Part shown: piece after piece, positions 44,831-53,922 of the stretch
How the letters are laid out: each line of letters starts with the position of its first letter
Numbering within the stretch: the stretch's first letter is position 1
From: Flammeovirgaceae bacterium 311
GTDB taxonomy: Bacteria; Bacteroidota; Bacteroidia; Cytophagales; Cyclobacteriaceae
Direction of reading: 5' to 3'
Assembly (NCBI GenBank): GCA_000597885.1
Contig: CP004371.1
Location: forward strand, 3,302,501-3,366,500
DNA: 64,000 bases
The notes under the pieces: model-generated
The model's input: the letters and a program-made list of their open reading frames with translations, nothing else
The model's database searches: none
Told to the model about the DNA's origin: nothing
Program-made: the position numbers and the translations under genes

Positions 44831-44944
44831 CAAAGATGCAGTTTCAGCCTGTTTTTTCCTATCATCAAGCGCCTGAGTAGCTATAGCTGATTTGCAACTG
44901 TAGCTACTCATGCTCTACCTTTAGGTATTTCCAAGCAATTAACA

Positions 44945-45580
44945 ATGGAGTGGAGCGATTTTCAGGATGCTGTTAGCGCCATGGGCTGGATTGAAGGCGT
45001 GGCGGTACTACTGGCCCTGGTGTATGTATTATTAGCAGCTGTGGAAAGTATCTGGTGCTGGCCGGCAGCCTTTTTCAGCACATTGCTATATTTACTGCTG
45101 TGCATAGAAGCTAATTTATGGGCAGAGTCGGGTTTGCAGGTATTCTACATTGTAATGGCAGTTGTAGGATGGATGCAATGGCGCCGGCGACGGCCGGAAC
45201 ATGAAACCGGCCATCCGGTATCTGACAAAAAAGGCATTCCCATTATTCGCTGGTCCTGGCAAAGGCATCTGGTTATTATTTTGGCTAACGGTTTCCTTAC
45301 GTTACTGGTGGCCTGGCTGTTAGCCACCTATACCACAGCAGCTAATCCTTACCTCGATTCTTTCACTACGGTTTTTAGTTTGTTTACAACCTGGATGGTT
45401 ACACAGAAGGTTTTGGAAAATTGGCTATATTGGGTGGCAATTGATGCGGCCTCGATTTTTTTGTATGCCAGTAGGGAATTTACTTTAACGCCGTATCTGT
45501 TTGCTCTTTATACACTTATTGCCATAGCCGGTTATTTACGCTGGCGCAGGCTCTATTTAAGTCAAACACTTTCTTATTAA
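44945..45580 (+). CDS. pnuC: PnuC family vitamin transporter (nicotinamide riboside or thiamine)
   Basis: This encodes 211 residues with about seven membrane helices. IEGVAVLLALVYVLLAAVES plus WCWPAAFFSTLLYLLLC and VFYIVMAVVGWMQWRR are typical of PnuC proteins, which import nicotinamide riboside. A subgroup called PnuT imports thiamine and is TPP-riboswitch-linked in Bacteroidota. The kinase gene that follows overlaps by 1 nt (TAATG). The TPP riboswitch 0.8 kb downstream makes a thiamine role plausible, but the transporter itself is outside that riboswitch unit. Confidence 0.9.
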   Translation: MEWSDFQDAVSAMGWIEGVAVLLALVYVLLAAVESIWCWPAAFFSTLLYLLLCIEANLWAESGLQVFYIVMAVVGWMQWRRRRPEHETGHPVSDKKGIPIIRWSWQRHLVIILANGFLTLLVAWLLATYTTAANPYLDSFTTVFSLFTTWMVTQKVLENWLYWVAIDAASIFLYASREFTLTPYLFALYTLIAIAGYLRWRRLYLSQTLSY

Positions 45581-46095
45581 TGCTACGCATCGCACTAACC
45601 GGGCCCGAATCTACAGGTAAAACTACCTTAGCCGAACAGCTGGCCCAACATTATAACACCGCCTGGGTACCCGAACGGGCCCGAACTTACCTGGCTGAAT
45701 TAGGCAAGCCTTACCAGGAAAAAGACCTGCTGCAAATTGCCCGGCAGCAAATGGCACAGGAAGACGAACTTGCCAGGCAGGCAAAGGGACTTCTTTTCTG
45801 CGACACCGATCTGCTGGTGATGAAAATCTGGAGCCAGGTAAAGTACGGACGGGTAAACGAATGGATTCTGGAAGAGCTGGAAAAAAAACGCTACGACCAT
45901 TACCTGCTGCTCTACCCAGACCTTCCCTGGACCCCCGATCCACAACGGGAGCACCCTCACCTGCGCGAGCAAATGTTCCGTCTGTACCAGGGCGAGCTTA
46001 AAAAATTAAAAAGGCCTTATACCATTATCCAGGGAGAAGGCGAAGACCGCCTGCAGGCTGCCATCAGAGCCATTGACAGGATAGTGGCTAGTTAA
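45580..46095 (+). CDS. NadR-like P-loop nucleoside kinase
   Basis: This encodes 171 residues. The Walker A GPESTGKTTLAEQLA opens the protein, followed by WVPERARTYLAEL, FCDTDLLVMKIWSQV (the Asp and LID region) and YDHYLLLYPDLPWTPD. These match the ribosylnicotinamide kinase domain of NadR without the adenylyltransferase part. It is coupled to the PnuC gene (1-nt overlap), so it probably traps the imported substrate by phosphorylation. NR is the textbook substrate. Thiamine is a possible alternative in this locus. Confidence 0.88.
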   Translation: MLRIALTGPESTGKTTLAEQLAQHYNTAWVPERARTYLAELGKPYQEKDLLQIARQQMAQEDELARQAKGLLFCDTDLLVMKIWSQVKYGRVNEWILEELEKKRYDHYLLLYPDLPWTPDPQREHPHLREQMFRLYQGELKKLKRPYTIIQGEGEDRLQAAIRAIDRIVAS

Positions 46096-46225
46096 GAAGA
46101 CTTGACAGGCCAGTCCCCTGCAGCTAACTCAAGCTTAGCGTACCCAGGTTTATACACCCCGGCTCATCAAAAGAGCTGCTAAATCTTTTCTTACAGGAGC
46201 ATATAGCTATGCCAGGTTTATTTGG

Positions 46226-46255
46226 GCCCCGGACATCAGTCCGGGGCTTGTTTTT
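46226..46255 (+). terminator. Terminator after the pnuC-nadR operon
   Basis: A 9-bp GC-rich stem (GCCCCGGAC / GTCCGGGGC) with an ATCA loop is followed by TTGTTTTT. Confidence 0.92.
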
Positions 46256-46363
46256 ATAATAGAGCAGAAGCTACTCCTATCAGTACCTTTCTCAGTTAGC
46301 ACTTTGTAGCATTAGCACATCAGGTCATTAATTGCCGTATTAGCACATTAACTAATTAACCGC

Positions 46364-46371
46364 TATCTTTG
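46364..46371 (+). promoter_or_regulatory. Promoter -7 box for the TPP-riboswitch transcript
   Basis: TATCTTTG matches TAnnTTTG and lies about 10 nt upstream of the riboswitch aptamer, so transcription would start just before P1. No clear TTTG -33 element is seen at normal spacing. Confidence 0.55.
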
Positions 46372-46380
46372 CAGTATCGA

Positions 46381-46482
46381 ACAAGGGGTGCCTAAAACAA
46401 CAGGCTGAGATTATACCCTTTGCTCCTGGCGCAGCCGGGGCAAGCACCTGATCCGGGTAATACCGGCGTAGGGAACGTTTGT
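46381..46482 (+). ncRNA. TPP riboswitch (THI element)
   Basis: The conserved cores are present: GGGGTGCC, CTGAGA (46405-46410), then an extended GC-rich P3 arm, and ACCTGATCCGGGTAATACC with GCGTAGGGAA. ACAA and TTGT can close P1. The aptamer precedes the TonB receptor gene by about 95 nt. No strong intrinsic terminator is seen between aptamer and ATG, so translational control is likely in this leader. Confidence 0.97.
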
Positions 46483-46573
46483 ACACCACACCCATTTGCT
46501 GCCCGCACTTTGTAGCAACAGTCCTCAAAACCTGGTGCTGCTATTGTATTTGTTATTTTTTACAGAAAGAGCA

Positions 46574-49027
46574 ATGAAAAGAACATTGATACTGCTGGCA
46601 GCCCTGCTGTGGATGCCAGCTAGCCTGTGGGCGCAGTACACACTTAGCGGCGAAATACGTTCTTCCGAGACAGGAGAACCCCTTGATGGTGCCAATGTAT
46701 ACCTGGCAGAGGTCAGACGCCTTACGGCCACCAACCATCAGGGTGCCTTTAGTTTCGAGAACCTGAAGGAAGGTACTTATACGCTGCGCATTAGCTATGT
46801 TGGCCATGAAATCTGGCAGGAGGAGCTTCCTCTGGGCGCCAACCAGCACCTGATCATAAAACTGGCCGATGATGGCCTGCTGGCCGATGAAGTGGTGGTG
46901 ACTGCCACCCGTGCAACCGAAAAAACCCCCACTACTTTTACCGAAGTAAACAAGGAAGAGATCAGAAAGCAGAACCTGGGACAGGACATTCCCTATCTGC
47001 TGCAGTTTACGCCTTCTGTAGTGGCCACCTCCGATGCAGGAGCCGGCGTAGGCTATACCGGCATACGCATTCGTGGTTCTGATGCCACCCGCATTAATGT
47101 TACCGTCAATGGTATTCCGCTAAATGATTCCGAGTCGCATGGCGTGTTTTGGGTAAATACTCCCGATATGGCCTCTTCCGTAGATAATATCCAGATTCAG
47201 CGTGGCGTTGGCACTTCCACCAATGGCGCAGCTGCCTTTGGCGCTACCATAAACATCCAGACGGAGCGCCTGAATCCCGAACCCTATGGAGAGGTGCAGA
47301 CCAGCTATGGCTCCTTCAATACCCAGCGTTATACTGTTAAGGCAGGTACCGGTCTGCTAAACAAGCATTTTGCAGTAGATGCCCGCCTCTCCAAATTATC
47401 GTCTGATGGCTATATTGACCGCGCCTCATCCGATCTGAAATCGTTCTTTGTAAGTGCCGGCTATTATGATGATAAAACCCTGCTGAAAGCAAATATATTC
47501 AGTGGCAGAGAACAGACCTACCAGTCCTGGTACGGCACACCAGAGGCCGTGGTGCGGGGCGATAGCGCAGGCATTGAGGCCTATATTGCACGTAATTACA
47601 TTGAAGACGAAGATGAAATCGATAACCTGCGGAATGCCGGCCGCACTTATAACTACTACACCTACGACAACGAAACCGACAATTATCAGCAAGACCATTA
47701 CCAGCTGCTGTTTGGCCGCGACCTTACCGACAACATCCAGCTAAACCTGGCAGGGCACTACACCCGCGGCAGGGGGTATTTTGAGCAGTTCCGCAAAAAC
47801 GACAGGCTATCCAACTACAGCCTTCCTGCAGTAGATGTTGGCAATACCACCATCAGCAGAACAGACCTGATCCGCCGCCGCTGGCTGGATAACGACTTCT
47901 ATGGTTTTACCTATGCTGCCGCCTGGGAACCTGCCGGCAAGCTTAAGCTAACTTTAGGTGGTGGCTGGAACAAATACAAAGGCGATCACTTTGGCGAAAT
48001 CATCTGGGCCCGCTATGCCAGCACCAGCAACATACGCGACCGCTACTATGATAACAGTGCTACCAAACGGGATTTTAATACTTTCCTGAAAGGCTATTAT
48101 GAGCTTACGCCCAAGCTGGACCTGTTCGCTGACCTGCAGTACCGCACCATCAGCTATCAGTTTGGCGGGCTCGATCAGGGTGGGGATAGCATATCGGGTG
48201 ATTACAACTACAATTTCCTGAATCCTAAAGCAGGCCTTACCTACCGCTTTAACCCCGGCAGTCGCCTCTATGCCTCTTATGCCATAGGCCAGCGCGAGCC
48301 GGTACGCAGCGATTTTATCGATGCACCCACCAATAACATTCCCGAACCGGAAGTACTGCGCAATCTCGAAACCGGTATTGATGTACGGGTAAACCGCCAA
48401 CTTCAGTTTAGCACCAACTACTACCTGATGGACTACAAAAACCAGCTGGTACTTACCGGCGAGTTGAACGATGTAGGAGCCCCCATTCGCATCAATGTAC
48501 CGAGAAGTTACCGCACTGGGGTGGAGCTGCAGGCGGTTTATTCACCATTGGAAGTGCTAAGGCTGCAGGGTAATGCTTCTTTCAGCCGCAATATTATCCG
48601 CAATTTTGATGATGTGCTCTTCAACTACGATGACGAAACGTTTGTAAGAACTGAAATAAAGGACTCTCCCATTTCATTCTCGCCCAATATTGTAGCCAAT
48701 GCAATTATTACAGTGCTGCCGGTACAGAACCTGGAGCTAAGCCTGCTTTCGCAGTATGTGGGCAGGCAGTACTTGGATAACACCGGTAGCGACAGCCGTA
48801 GCCTGAACAGGTATTGGGTAAACGACTTCAGGGCCAACTACCTGCTGCGCCCCGGTCTTGTAAAAGAGCTTCGCCTGAACCTGTTGGTCAATAATATCTT
48901 CAATACCATGTACGCCAGTAATGGCTACACCTACGGATATATTTCAGGGGGCGAAACCATATATGAAAATTTCCTGTACCCACAGGCAGGCACTAATTTT
49001 CTGCTTGGTGTATCAGTAGGTTTCTGA
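46574..49027 (+). CDS. TonB-dependent receptor, TPP-regulated (thiamine uptake)
   Basis: This encodes 817 residues. It has a signal peptide (MKRTLILLAALLWMPASLWA), an N-terminal carboxypeptidase-regulatory-like beta domain (about 22-100, GEIRSSETGEPLDGANVY), the plug (about 110-225, TRINVTVNGIPLNDSESHG), and a 22-strand barrel ending in a C-terminal aromatic strand. Because a TPP riboswitch sits in its leader, it is inferred to import thiamine or a derivative across the outer membrane. The longer frame from 46496 begins at a TTG inside the leader. A terminator follows. Confidence 0.95.
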   Translation: MKRTLILLAALLWMPASLWAQYTLSGEIRSSETGEPLDGANVYLAEVRRLTATNHQGAFSFENLKEGTYTLRISYVGHEIWQEELPLGANQHLIIKLADDGLLADEVVVTATRATEKTPTTFTEVNKEEIRKQNLGQDIPYLLQFTPSVVATSDAGAGVGYTGIRIRGSDATRINVTVNGIPLNDSESHGVFWVNTPDMASSVDNIQIQRGVGTSTNGAAAFGATINIQTERLNPEPYGEVQTSYGSFNTQRYTVKAGTGLLNKHFAVDARLSKLSSDGYIDRASSDLKSFFVSAGYYDDKTLLKANIFSGREQTYQSWYGTPEAVVRGDSAGIEAYIARNYIEDEDEIDNLRNAGRTYNYYTYDNETDNYQQDHYQLLFGRDLTDNIQLNLAGHYTRGRGYFEQFRKNDRLSNYSLPAVDVGNTTISRTDLIRRRWLDNDFYGFTYAAAWEPAGKLKLTLGGGWNKYKGDHFGEIIWARYASTSNIRDRYYDNSATKRDFNTFLKGYYELTPKLDLFADLQYRTISYQFGGLDQGGDSISGDYNYNFLNPKAGLTYRFNPGSRLYASYAIGQREPVRSDFIDAPTNNIPEPEVLRNLETGIDVRVNRQLQFSTNYYLMDYKNQLVLTGELNDVGAPIRINVPRSYRTGVELQAVYSPLEVLRLQGNASFSRNIIRNFDDVLFNYDDETFVRTEIKDSPISFSPNIVANAIITVLPVQNLELSLLSQYVGRQYLDNTGSDSRSLNRYWVNDFRANYLLRPGLVKELRLNLLVNNIFNTMYASNGYTYGYISGGETIYENFLYPQAGTNFLLGVSVGF

Positions 49028-49060
49028 TTGGCAGCTTCTTTTTGTTAGTAAAGAAATAGA

Positions 49061-49101
49061 GCAGTCTTTCTGCTATAAACCGGAAAGACTGCCACTTTTT
49101 T
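49061..49101 (+). terminator. Terminator after the TonB receptor
   Basis: A 10-bp stem (GCAGTCTTTC / GAAAGACTGC) with a 12-nt loop is followed by CACTTTTTT. It separates the receptor from the next gene, so the riboswitch unit may be monocistronic. Confidence 0.88.
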
Positions 49102-49163
49102 ATACTAATTCTTTTTTTTAATTGAAATAAAGCAGCATTTTTAAAGTCGTATTTTTTAACCTG

Positions 49164-50297
49164 ATGCCTGCAAAAATTTTTATACCTTTTTCAGCTATCC
49201 AGGAACACAACAATGTACTGGTGGTAGACAGCTATCATCCGCGCGGATTTGTGCTCTCACATTGGCGGGGTGCCCCAAAACTACCCGGGCTACACGATGA
49301 TACCAGCACCGGCATTGTGCTAAACGCAATCAAAGCAGATGTTCCGCAACTACATACGCATGAGTATGTAACCAATAATCATTTTGACGTGGATGGCTTT
49401 TTAGGCATCTGGAGCCTGATGAATCCCGAACAGGCACTGGAGCACGAATGCCTGCTGCGCAAAATGGCACTGCTGGGCGACTTTAGAGAAATGCACCTTC
49501 TCTCCGAGGAAGACCACCTTGCTCTGAAGCTGGTCTGCTGGATCAATACAGTGGAAACTAAGCGTTTTTATGCACCTTTTGCCTCCTATGCGCCACGCCA
49601 GAGCGAGGTAAAGCTTAGCGTACCAAAGTATAAACACTTCCTGCAGGAATTCGGAAATGTGCTGGAAAACCCAGAGGCTTACCACAAAGACTGGCTAAAA
49701 GAATATGAACAGGTGCTGAAAGATTTCGAGGTGCTCCAGAGCTCTAAATCTATCCTGACCCTGGAGAAGAGCATACGCTTACTGATTGTGGAAACACCGG
49801 AACCACTCCATTATTATGCCCTCTTTGGCCAAAGCGCCCCTGCGGATGTGGTGATGAGCATTTACAGCAATAACCGCTATGAGCTGGAGTATAAATACAC
49901 CAGCTGGGTAGATACCGCCTACAGGCCTTCTTATCCGCGCCTGGACCTGCAACAGCTGGCCCGCCAGCTTAACCAGCTCGAGGAGGGGCCTTACCTATGG
50001 GGTGCGGATAAAATTACCGATACGGGGCCAATTTTGCGACTGCAAGGCAAAGCACTTACAAAGGAAGAACGCTTTGACCATCCATGCAACCGGCCTGTCT
50101 ATTCCTCCAGCATTCCTGTGCGAAAATTCAAATCAGTGGTTTGCCAGTTTTTTGAAGAAGCCTACAGAACCTTATCTAAAAAAACCAGCTGGACGTGGCC
50201 GGAGCTAAAAGCTATCAATGAGCAGTTGTTTAGCTGCGAACATGATTTGACATTGGGCTCACTCAAGCACAGAAAGGGAAAACTCCCTTCTGCTTAA
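49164..50297 (+). CDS. Conserved protein of unknown function in the thiamine locus
   Basis: This encodes 377 residues, with no signal peptide or membrane helix. I do not recognise the family with certainty. A segment HTHEYVTNNHFDVDGFLGIW (about 62-81) is reminiscent of the His/Asp-rich H-x-D-x-DG motif of DHH-type phosphoesterases, followed by GDFREMHLLSEEDHLALKL. The second half has charged helices and a C-terminal positively charged tail. It lies between the TonB receptor and the TPK-like gene, 107 nt before the latter, which hints at a role in vitamin or nucleotide metabolism. Confidence 0.85.
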   Translation: MPAKIFIPFSAIQEHNNVLVVDSYHPRGFVLSHWRGAPKLPGLHDDTSTGIVLNAIKADVPQLHTHEYVTNNHFDVDGFLGIWSLMNPEQALEHECLLRKMALLGDFREMHLLSEEDHLALKLVCWINTVETKRFYAPFASYAPRQSEVKLSVPKYKHFLQEFGNVLENPEAYHKDWLKEYEQVLKDFEVLQSSKSILTLEKSIRLLIVETPEPLHYYALFGQSAPADVVMSIYSNNRYELEYKYTSWVDTAYRPSYPRLDLQQLARQLNQLEEGPYLWGADKITDTGPILRLQGKALTKEERFDHPCNRPVYSSSIPVRKFKSVVCQFFEEAYRTLSKKTSWTWPELKAINEQLFSCEHDLTLGSLKHRKGKLPSA

Positions 50298-50404
50298 TAT
50301 CATCTCCTGCACCCGAAATAAGGATAGCAGGTGGCAACTGTAACTTTCAGACCTTCTTCAGCACCTTTATCTGTTCAGTTAAATCAATCAGTTCCCTTAT
50401 TTAA

Positions 50405-51040
50405 ATGTCGAGCCACCATATTGTACGCGACGAGCAGGAGCCAACCCTGCTGCTTTGGCAAGCAGGGCAGCTATCTTTTGAGCAGGCAGGCCAGCTGCTG
50501 GAGTGGAGTCCGCGGGTAGTGGTGCACCAGCCTGCGCTGAATGAAGCGCTGGCCTGGGGCATTAAGCTCGATGCTATCTGCACCCCGCCTGATGCAATAA
50601 CAGCGGCTGTAGCAGCTGTTGAACACCAGCAGCCGGTAGATGTACTGTCACTACCAGGAGATGATGCGCTACAGGCCGTTCTCCAATGGCTAAGAGACAA
50701 GCAGCAGGCCAGCCTTTACCTTATTGCCGATGCAGCCGCAGATTACTTTTTGCTTTTACGACAGCTGGAACCACTACAACAGCTGGCACAGATACAGGTA
50801 ATAAGCCAGGGCTGGCGCTACAGTTATTTTAAATCAGGTGTGTTACAAAAATGGCTGCCCCGGGACAGCAGCTTAAGGCTTATTTCCTTTGGTGAGCAGC
50901 CTCTGCTGAGTGGTGCACAATTTACAGTTGTTATACAAAACCCTATACTGCAGGAGCTGGTACTGGAGCAGTCTGGTATGGTACAGCTAAAGTGTGCTAC
51001 ACCAGTGGCTACTGCTTTCTGGATTGGCGAAGAATTGTAA
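50405..51040 (+). CDS. Thiamine pyrophosphokinase-like protein, catalytic motifs lost
   Basis: This encodes 211 residues. MSSHHIVRDEQEP and GQLLEWSPRVVV match the N-terminus of Bacteroidota thiamine pyrophosphokinases, which attach pyrophosphate to thiamine. In those enzymes a GDFD motif follows LGIK(I/V)D. Here it is LDAICTPPDA. The TDLEKA stretch is replaced by GDDALQAVLQWL, and the R-x-DH motif by AADYFL. The fold seems retained, but Mg/ATP and substrate-coordinating acids are missing, so it is either inactive or changed in function. The start ATG is unambiguous. prmC converges on it. Confidence 0.75.
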   Translation: MSSHHIVRDEQEPTLLLWQAGQLSFEQAGQLLEWSPRVVVHQPALNEALAWGIKLDAICTPPDAITAAVAAVEHQQPVDVLSLPGDDALQAVLQWLRDKQQASLYLIADAAADYFLLLRQLEPLQQLAQIQVISQGWRYSYFKSGVLQKWLPRDSSLRLISFGEQPLLSGAQFTVVIQNPILQELVLEQSGMVQLKCATPVATAFWIGEEL

Positions 51041-51089
51041 AGGATTAAAAGCTGCACTGCCTTGTTACATTCGGGCAGCAAACATATTA

Positions 51090-51944
51090 TTAGTTTACCC
51101 CGGGCTTCATGCCTTCGGCCATACGCATTTTGCCCTGCATATCGGGCAGCACCTGCACCCGCTCAAAGCCAAGCTCCTGCATAAGGCCAGCTACCTCTGC
51201 TGCATAAGCTTCATTGATCTCGAAATAAAGCCAGCCACCGGGCTTGAGCTTTTTTGCTGCTTCGCCGGCAATGGCCCTGTAAAAAAGCAGGGCATCTTCA
51301 TCTGGCACAAACAGGGCCAGGTGTGGTTCAAAGTTCAGCACATTGGGCTGCATCTGCTTTGCCTCACTTTGCCGCACATAAGGCGGGTTGCTCACCACCA
51401 CATCCAGTTTTGTTACCGGAAATGAGTCTTTCAGGGCATCTGCCTCTATTAATTGTGCCTCCACCTGCAGGCGCTGCCTGTTTTGTTCGGCAACAGCCAG
51501 TGCTTCGGGGCTAATATCGGTTGCCCAAATCTTTATATCAGGCAACTCTTTGGCAAGGGTAAGGGCAATACAGCCACTGCCCGTACAAATATCAAGGATA
51601 TTTAGCTGTCCCTGCGCTTTATGGCGATCAACTATCCGGTGCACCAGCTCTTCGGTTTCAGGCCGGGGTATTAGCACAGCGGGTGTTACCAAAAAATCAT
51701 GTCCGTAAAAATTGGCCACCCCCAGCACATATTGCAATGGCTCATGCTGCAGGAGCCGCTCCACCGCCTGCTGCAGCCGGGCTTCTTTTTCGGGACTTAG
51801 CGTTATTGCCTTATCCAGTACCACATCCATCAGGTTAATGTCCAGCACGGACTTCAGCAACCAGTAAGCCTGCTGGCTGGCAGATTCGCCCAAAGAGATG
51901 AGCTGCTGATAGGTTTGTCTGTAAAGAGGGCCGGCGGTTTGCAT
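51090..51944 (-). CDS. prmC: Peptide chain release factor N5-glutamine methyltransferase
   Basis: This enzyme methylates the GGQ glutamine of release factors with SAM, 284 residues. The N-terminal helical domain is followed by PRPETEELVHRI, the SAM motif ILDICTGSGCIALTLAKELP and the NPPY signature (VVSNPPYVRQSE). It is cytosolic. It is divergent from the GMC oxidoreductase gene and converges on the TPK-like gene. Confidence 0.97.
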   Translation of the reverse strand: MQTAGPLYRQTYQQLISLGESASQQAYWLLKSVLDINLMDVVLDKAITLSPEKEARLQQAVERLLQHEPLQYVLGVANFYGHDFLVTPAVLIPRPETEELVHRIVDRHKAQGQLNILDICTGSGCIALTLAKELPDIKIWATDISPEALAVAEQNRQRLQVEAQLIEADALKDSFPVTKLDVVVSNPPYVRQSEAKQMQPNVLNFEPHLALFVPDEDALLFYRAIAGEAAKKLKPGGWLYFEINEAYAAEVAGLMQELGFERVQVLPDMQGKMRMAEGMKPGVN

Positions 51945-52093
51945 GGGGCAAAGATAGGAAGGGTGCCATTATAATGCAGGCGCCTTAGCAGGAAGAAAGC
52001 AAAAGCATTTCTTTACTCCTTCTTAACCAACAATAAAACAAACTAATAGCGCCAGAATATTATAGACAGATTTTGGTGAGTACAGGCTCCGAT

Positions 52094-52133
52094 AAATACT
52101 GGCAGGCAAGTAATTCTTTGCCTGCCAGTATTT
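52094..52133 (+). terminator. Strong hairpin with T-tract in a divergent intergenic region
   Basis: A 16-bp stem (AAATACTGGCAGGCAA / TTGCCTGCCAGTATTT) with an 8-nt loop is followed by TTAC. No gene precedes it on the plus strand in the 268-bp prmC-GMC gap, so it could end a small RNA or act as a leader attenuator for the GMC gene. Confidence 0.65.
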
Positions 52134-52212
52134 TTACATTTGTTAAGCTACACCAGGAATATGTATATTTAATGGACAAGTCAGGCAAAACAATCCCTAC
52201 TCCTGCAGTGCC

Positions 52213-53922
52213 ATGAGCCAGAAAACAGACTTTGATTATATCGTGATCGGATCAGGTTTTGGTGGCAGTGTAGCTGCCTTGCGCCTGAGCGAAAAAGGCT
52301 ATAAGGTAGCCGTAATGGAAATGGGCCGCCGCTGGACACCCGATAGCTTACCCAAAAGCAACTGGTCGCTCTCCCGCTGGCTTTGGTACCCCGGGCTGGC
52401 ATTGCGGGGCTTTTTTCGCATGCGGCTTTTCAGGCACATGCTGGTACTGCATGGCTGTGCCGTTGGAGGCGGTTCTATTACCTATGCCAGCACCCTGCTA
52501 CGGCCAAAAGGCAGTATCTGGCGCAGTGGCAGCTGGGCAGGCCTGGCACCCTGGGAGCAAGAAATGGATACCCACTACGCCACCGCCAGCCGAATGCTGG
52601 GGGTTACCGAAAATAAAATTCTGGGCCCTGCCGACGAGTTGCTCAGGCAGGCTGCCGAAGCCATAGGCCGGGGCAATACCTTCTACCGCACCAGTGTGGG
52701 CGTATTTCAGGAAACAGATGGAGCTCCCGGCGGCAATACCTATCCCGATCCATATTTTGGCGGCGAAGGCCCCGAGCGCACCACCTGCACGGGCTGCGGT
52801 GGCTGCATGATGGGCTGCCGGCATGGCGCTAAAAATACACTGGACCTCAACTACCTCTACCTGGCCGAAAAGCGTGGCGCTCACATTTTTCCTGAAACAA
52901 AAGTAGTAGATGTAAAGCCTCTCGGCAATAAAGCAGACGGCAGCGAGGGATACCAGGTAACCACCGAAAGCTCCACTTCCTTTTTCAGGAAAAACAGGAA
53001 AACCTTTAGCTGCAGGGGAGTAGTATTTTCGGCCTCTGCACTAGGCACCATGGAACTGCTGTTTCAGCTGAAAGACAAAGGATCACTGCCCCGCATAAGC
53101 TCTAAGCTGGGCAGCTATGTGCGTACCAACTGCGAATCGCTGATTGGTGTACGCACGGCAGGCAAGGTTGATTACAGCAGGGGCGTTGCCATTGGCTCGG
53201 GCATTTACATCGATGATCACACCCACATCGAAGCTACCCGCTATCCATCCGGCTCCGACGCCATGAGTCTGATGACCACCCTGCTTACCATTGGCAGGCC
53301 TGATCCTTCGCGTATTCTGGTGCTGCTCAAAAACCTGCTCCTCTCCTTTCTTCGCCATCCGGTTAAAACCTTTCGTGTGCTGCAGCCAGCCGGCTGGGCC
53401 AGGCAGTCGGTCATTATGTTATGCATGCAGGCGCTGGAAGGGCACATTAACATGCGCTATAAACGCAGCTGGTACTGGCCTTTTGCCAAAAGCATGCAAA
53501 GCAGCGGCCACAAAATACCCACCTTTATTCCGGAAGCCAATGATTTTGCCCAAAAGCTTTCGGCGCTGAGCGGTGGCACTGCCATGAGCATGGTATCTGA
53601 AATCCTCTTTAATATTCCCAGCACAGCACACATCCTTGGGGGCTGTGTAATGGCCCAATCTGCAACAGCAGGAGTGATTGACCACCGGCACCGGGTGTTT
53701 GGTTATAAAAATATGTATGTTTGCGATGGCTCTGTGGTATCGGCCAATTTGGGAGTAAATCCAAGCCTTTCCATTACCGCCCTTAGCGAACGAGCCATGA
53801 GCTTTTTGCCCCCTGCCCCGGAAAACAGCTGGACTGATACTGCCGGTGCTGCAGGCGTAGAAAAAGATCTTTTAACAAGTGAAACGGCATCGGCCACTGG
53901 AATAAAAACCACTAGTCATTGA
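52213..53922 (+). CDS. GMC family oxidoreductase (cholesterol-oxidase-like)
   Basis: This encodes 569 residues. The FAD-binding YIVIGSGFGGSVAALRL opens the protein. GCAVGGGSITYAST and the C-terminal NLGVNPSLSITALSER are GMC features, and the FAD-site segment CTGCGGCMMGCRHGAKN is Cys-rich. Oxidation of a sterol-like or other alcohol is the family reaction. Its substrate here is unknown. The stop overlaps the TTG start of an MFS gene by 4 nt, so the pair is probably coupled. Confidence 0.9.
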   Translation: MSQKTDFDYIVIGSGFGGSVAALRLSEKGYKVAVMEMGRRWTPDSLPKSNWSLSRWLWYPGLALRGFFRMRLFRHMLVLHGCAVGGGSITYASTLLRPKGSIWRSGSWAGLAPWEQEMDTHYATASRMLGVTENKILGPADELLRQAAEAIGRGNTFYRTSVGVFQETDGAPGGNTYPDPYFGGEGPERTTCTGCGGCMMGCRHGAKNTLDLNYLYLAEKRGAHIFPETKVVDVKPLGNKADGSEGYQVTTESSTSFFRKNRKTFSCRGVVFSASALGTMELLFQLKDKGSLPRISSKLGSYVRTNCESLIGVRTAGKVDYSRGVAIGSGIYIDDHTHIEATRYPSGSDAMSLMTTLLTIGRPDPSRILVLLKNLLLSFLRHPVKTFRVLQPAGWARQSVIMLCMQALEGHINMRYKRSWYWPFAKSMQSSGHKIPTFIPEANDFAQKLSALSGGTAMSMVSEILFNIPSTAHILGGCVMAQSATAGVIDHRHRVFGYKNMYVCDGSVVSANLGVNPSLSITALSERAMSFLPPAPENSWTDTAGAAGVEKDLLTSETASATGIKTTSH

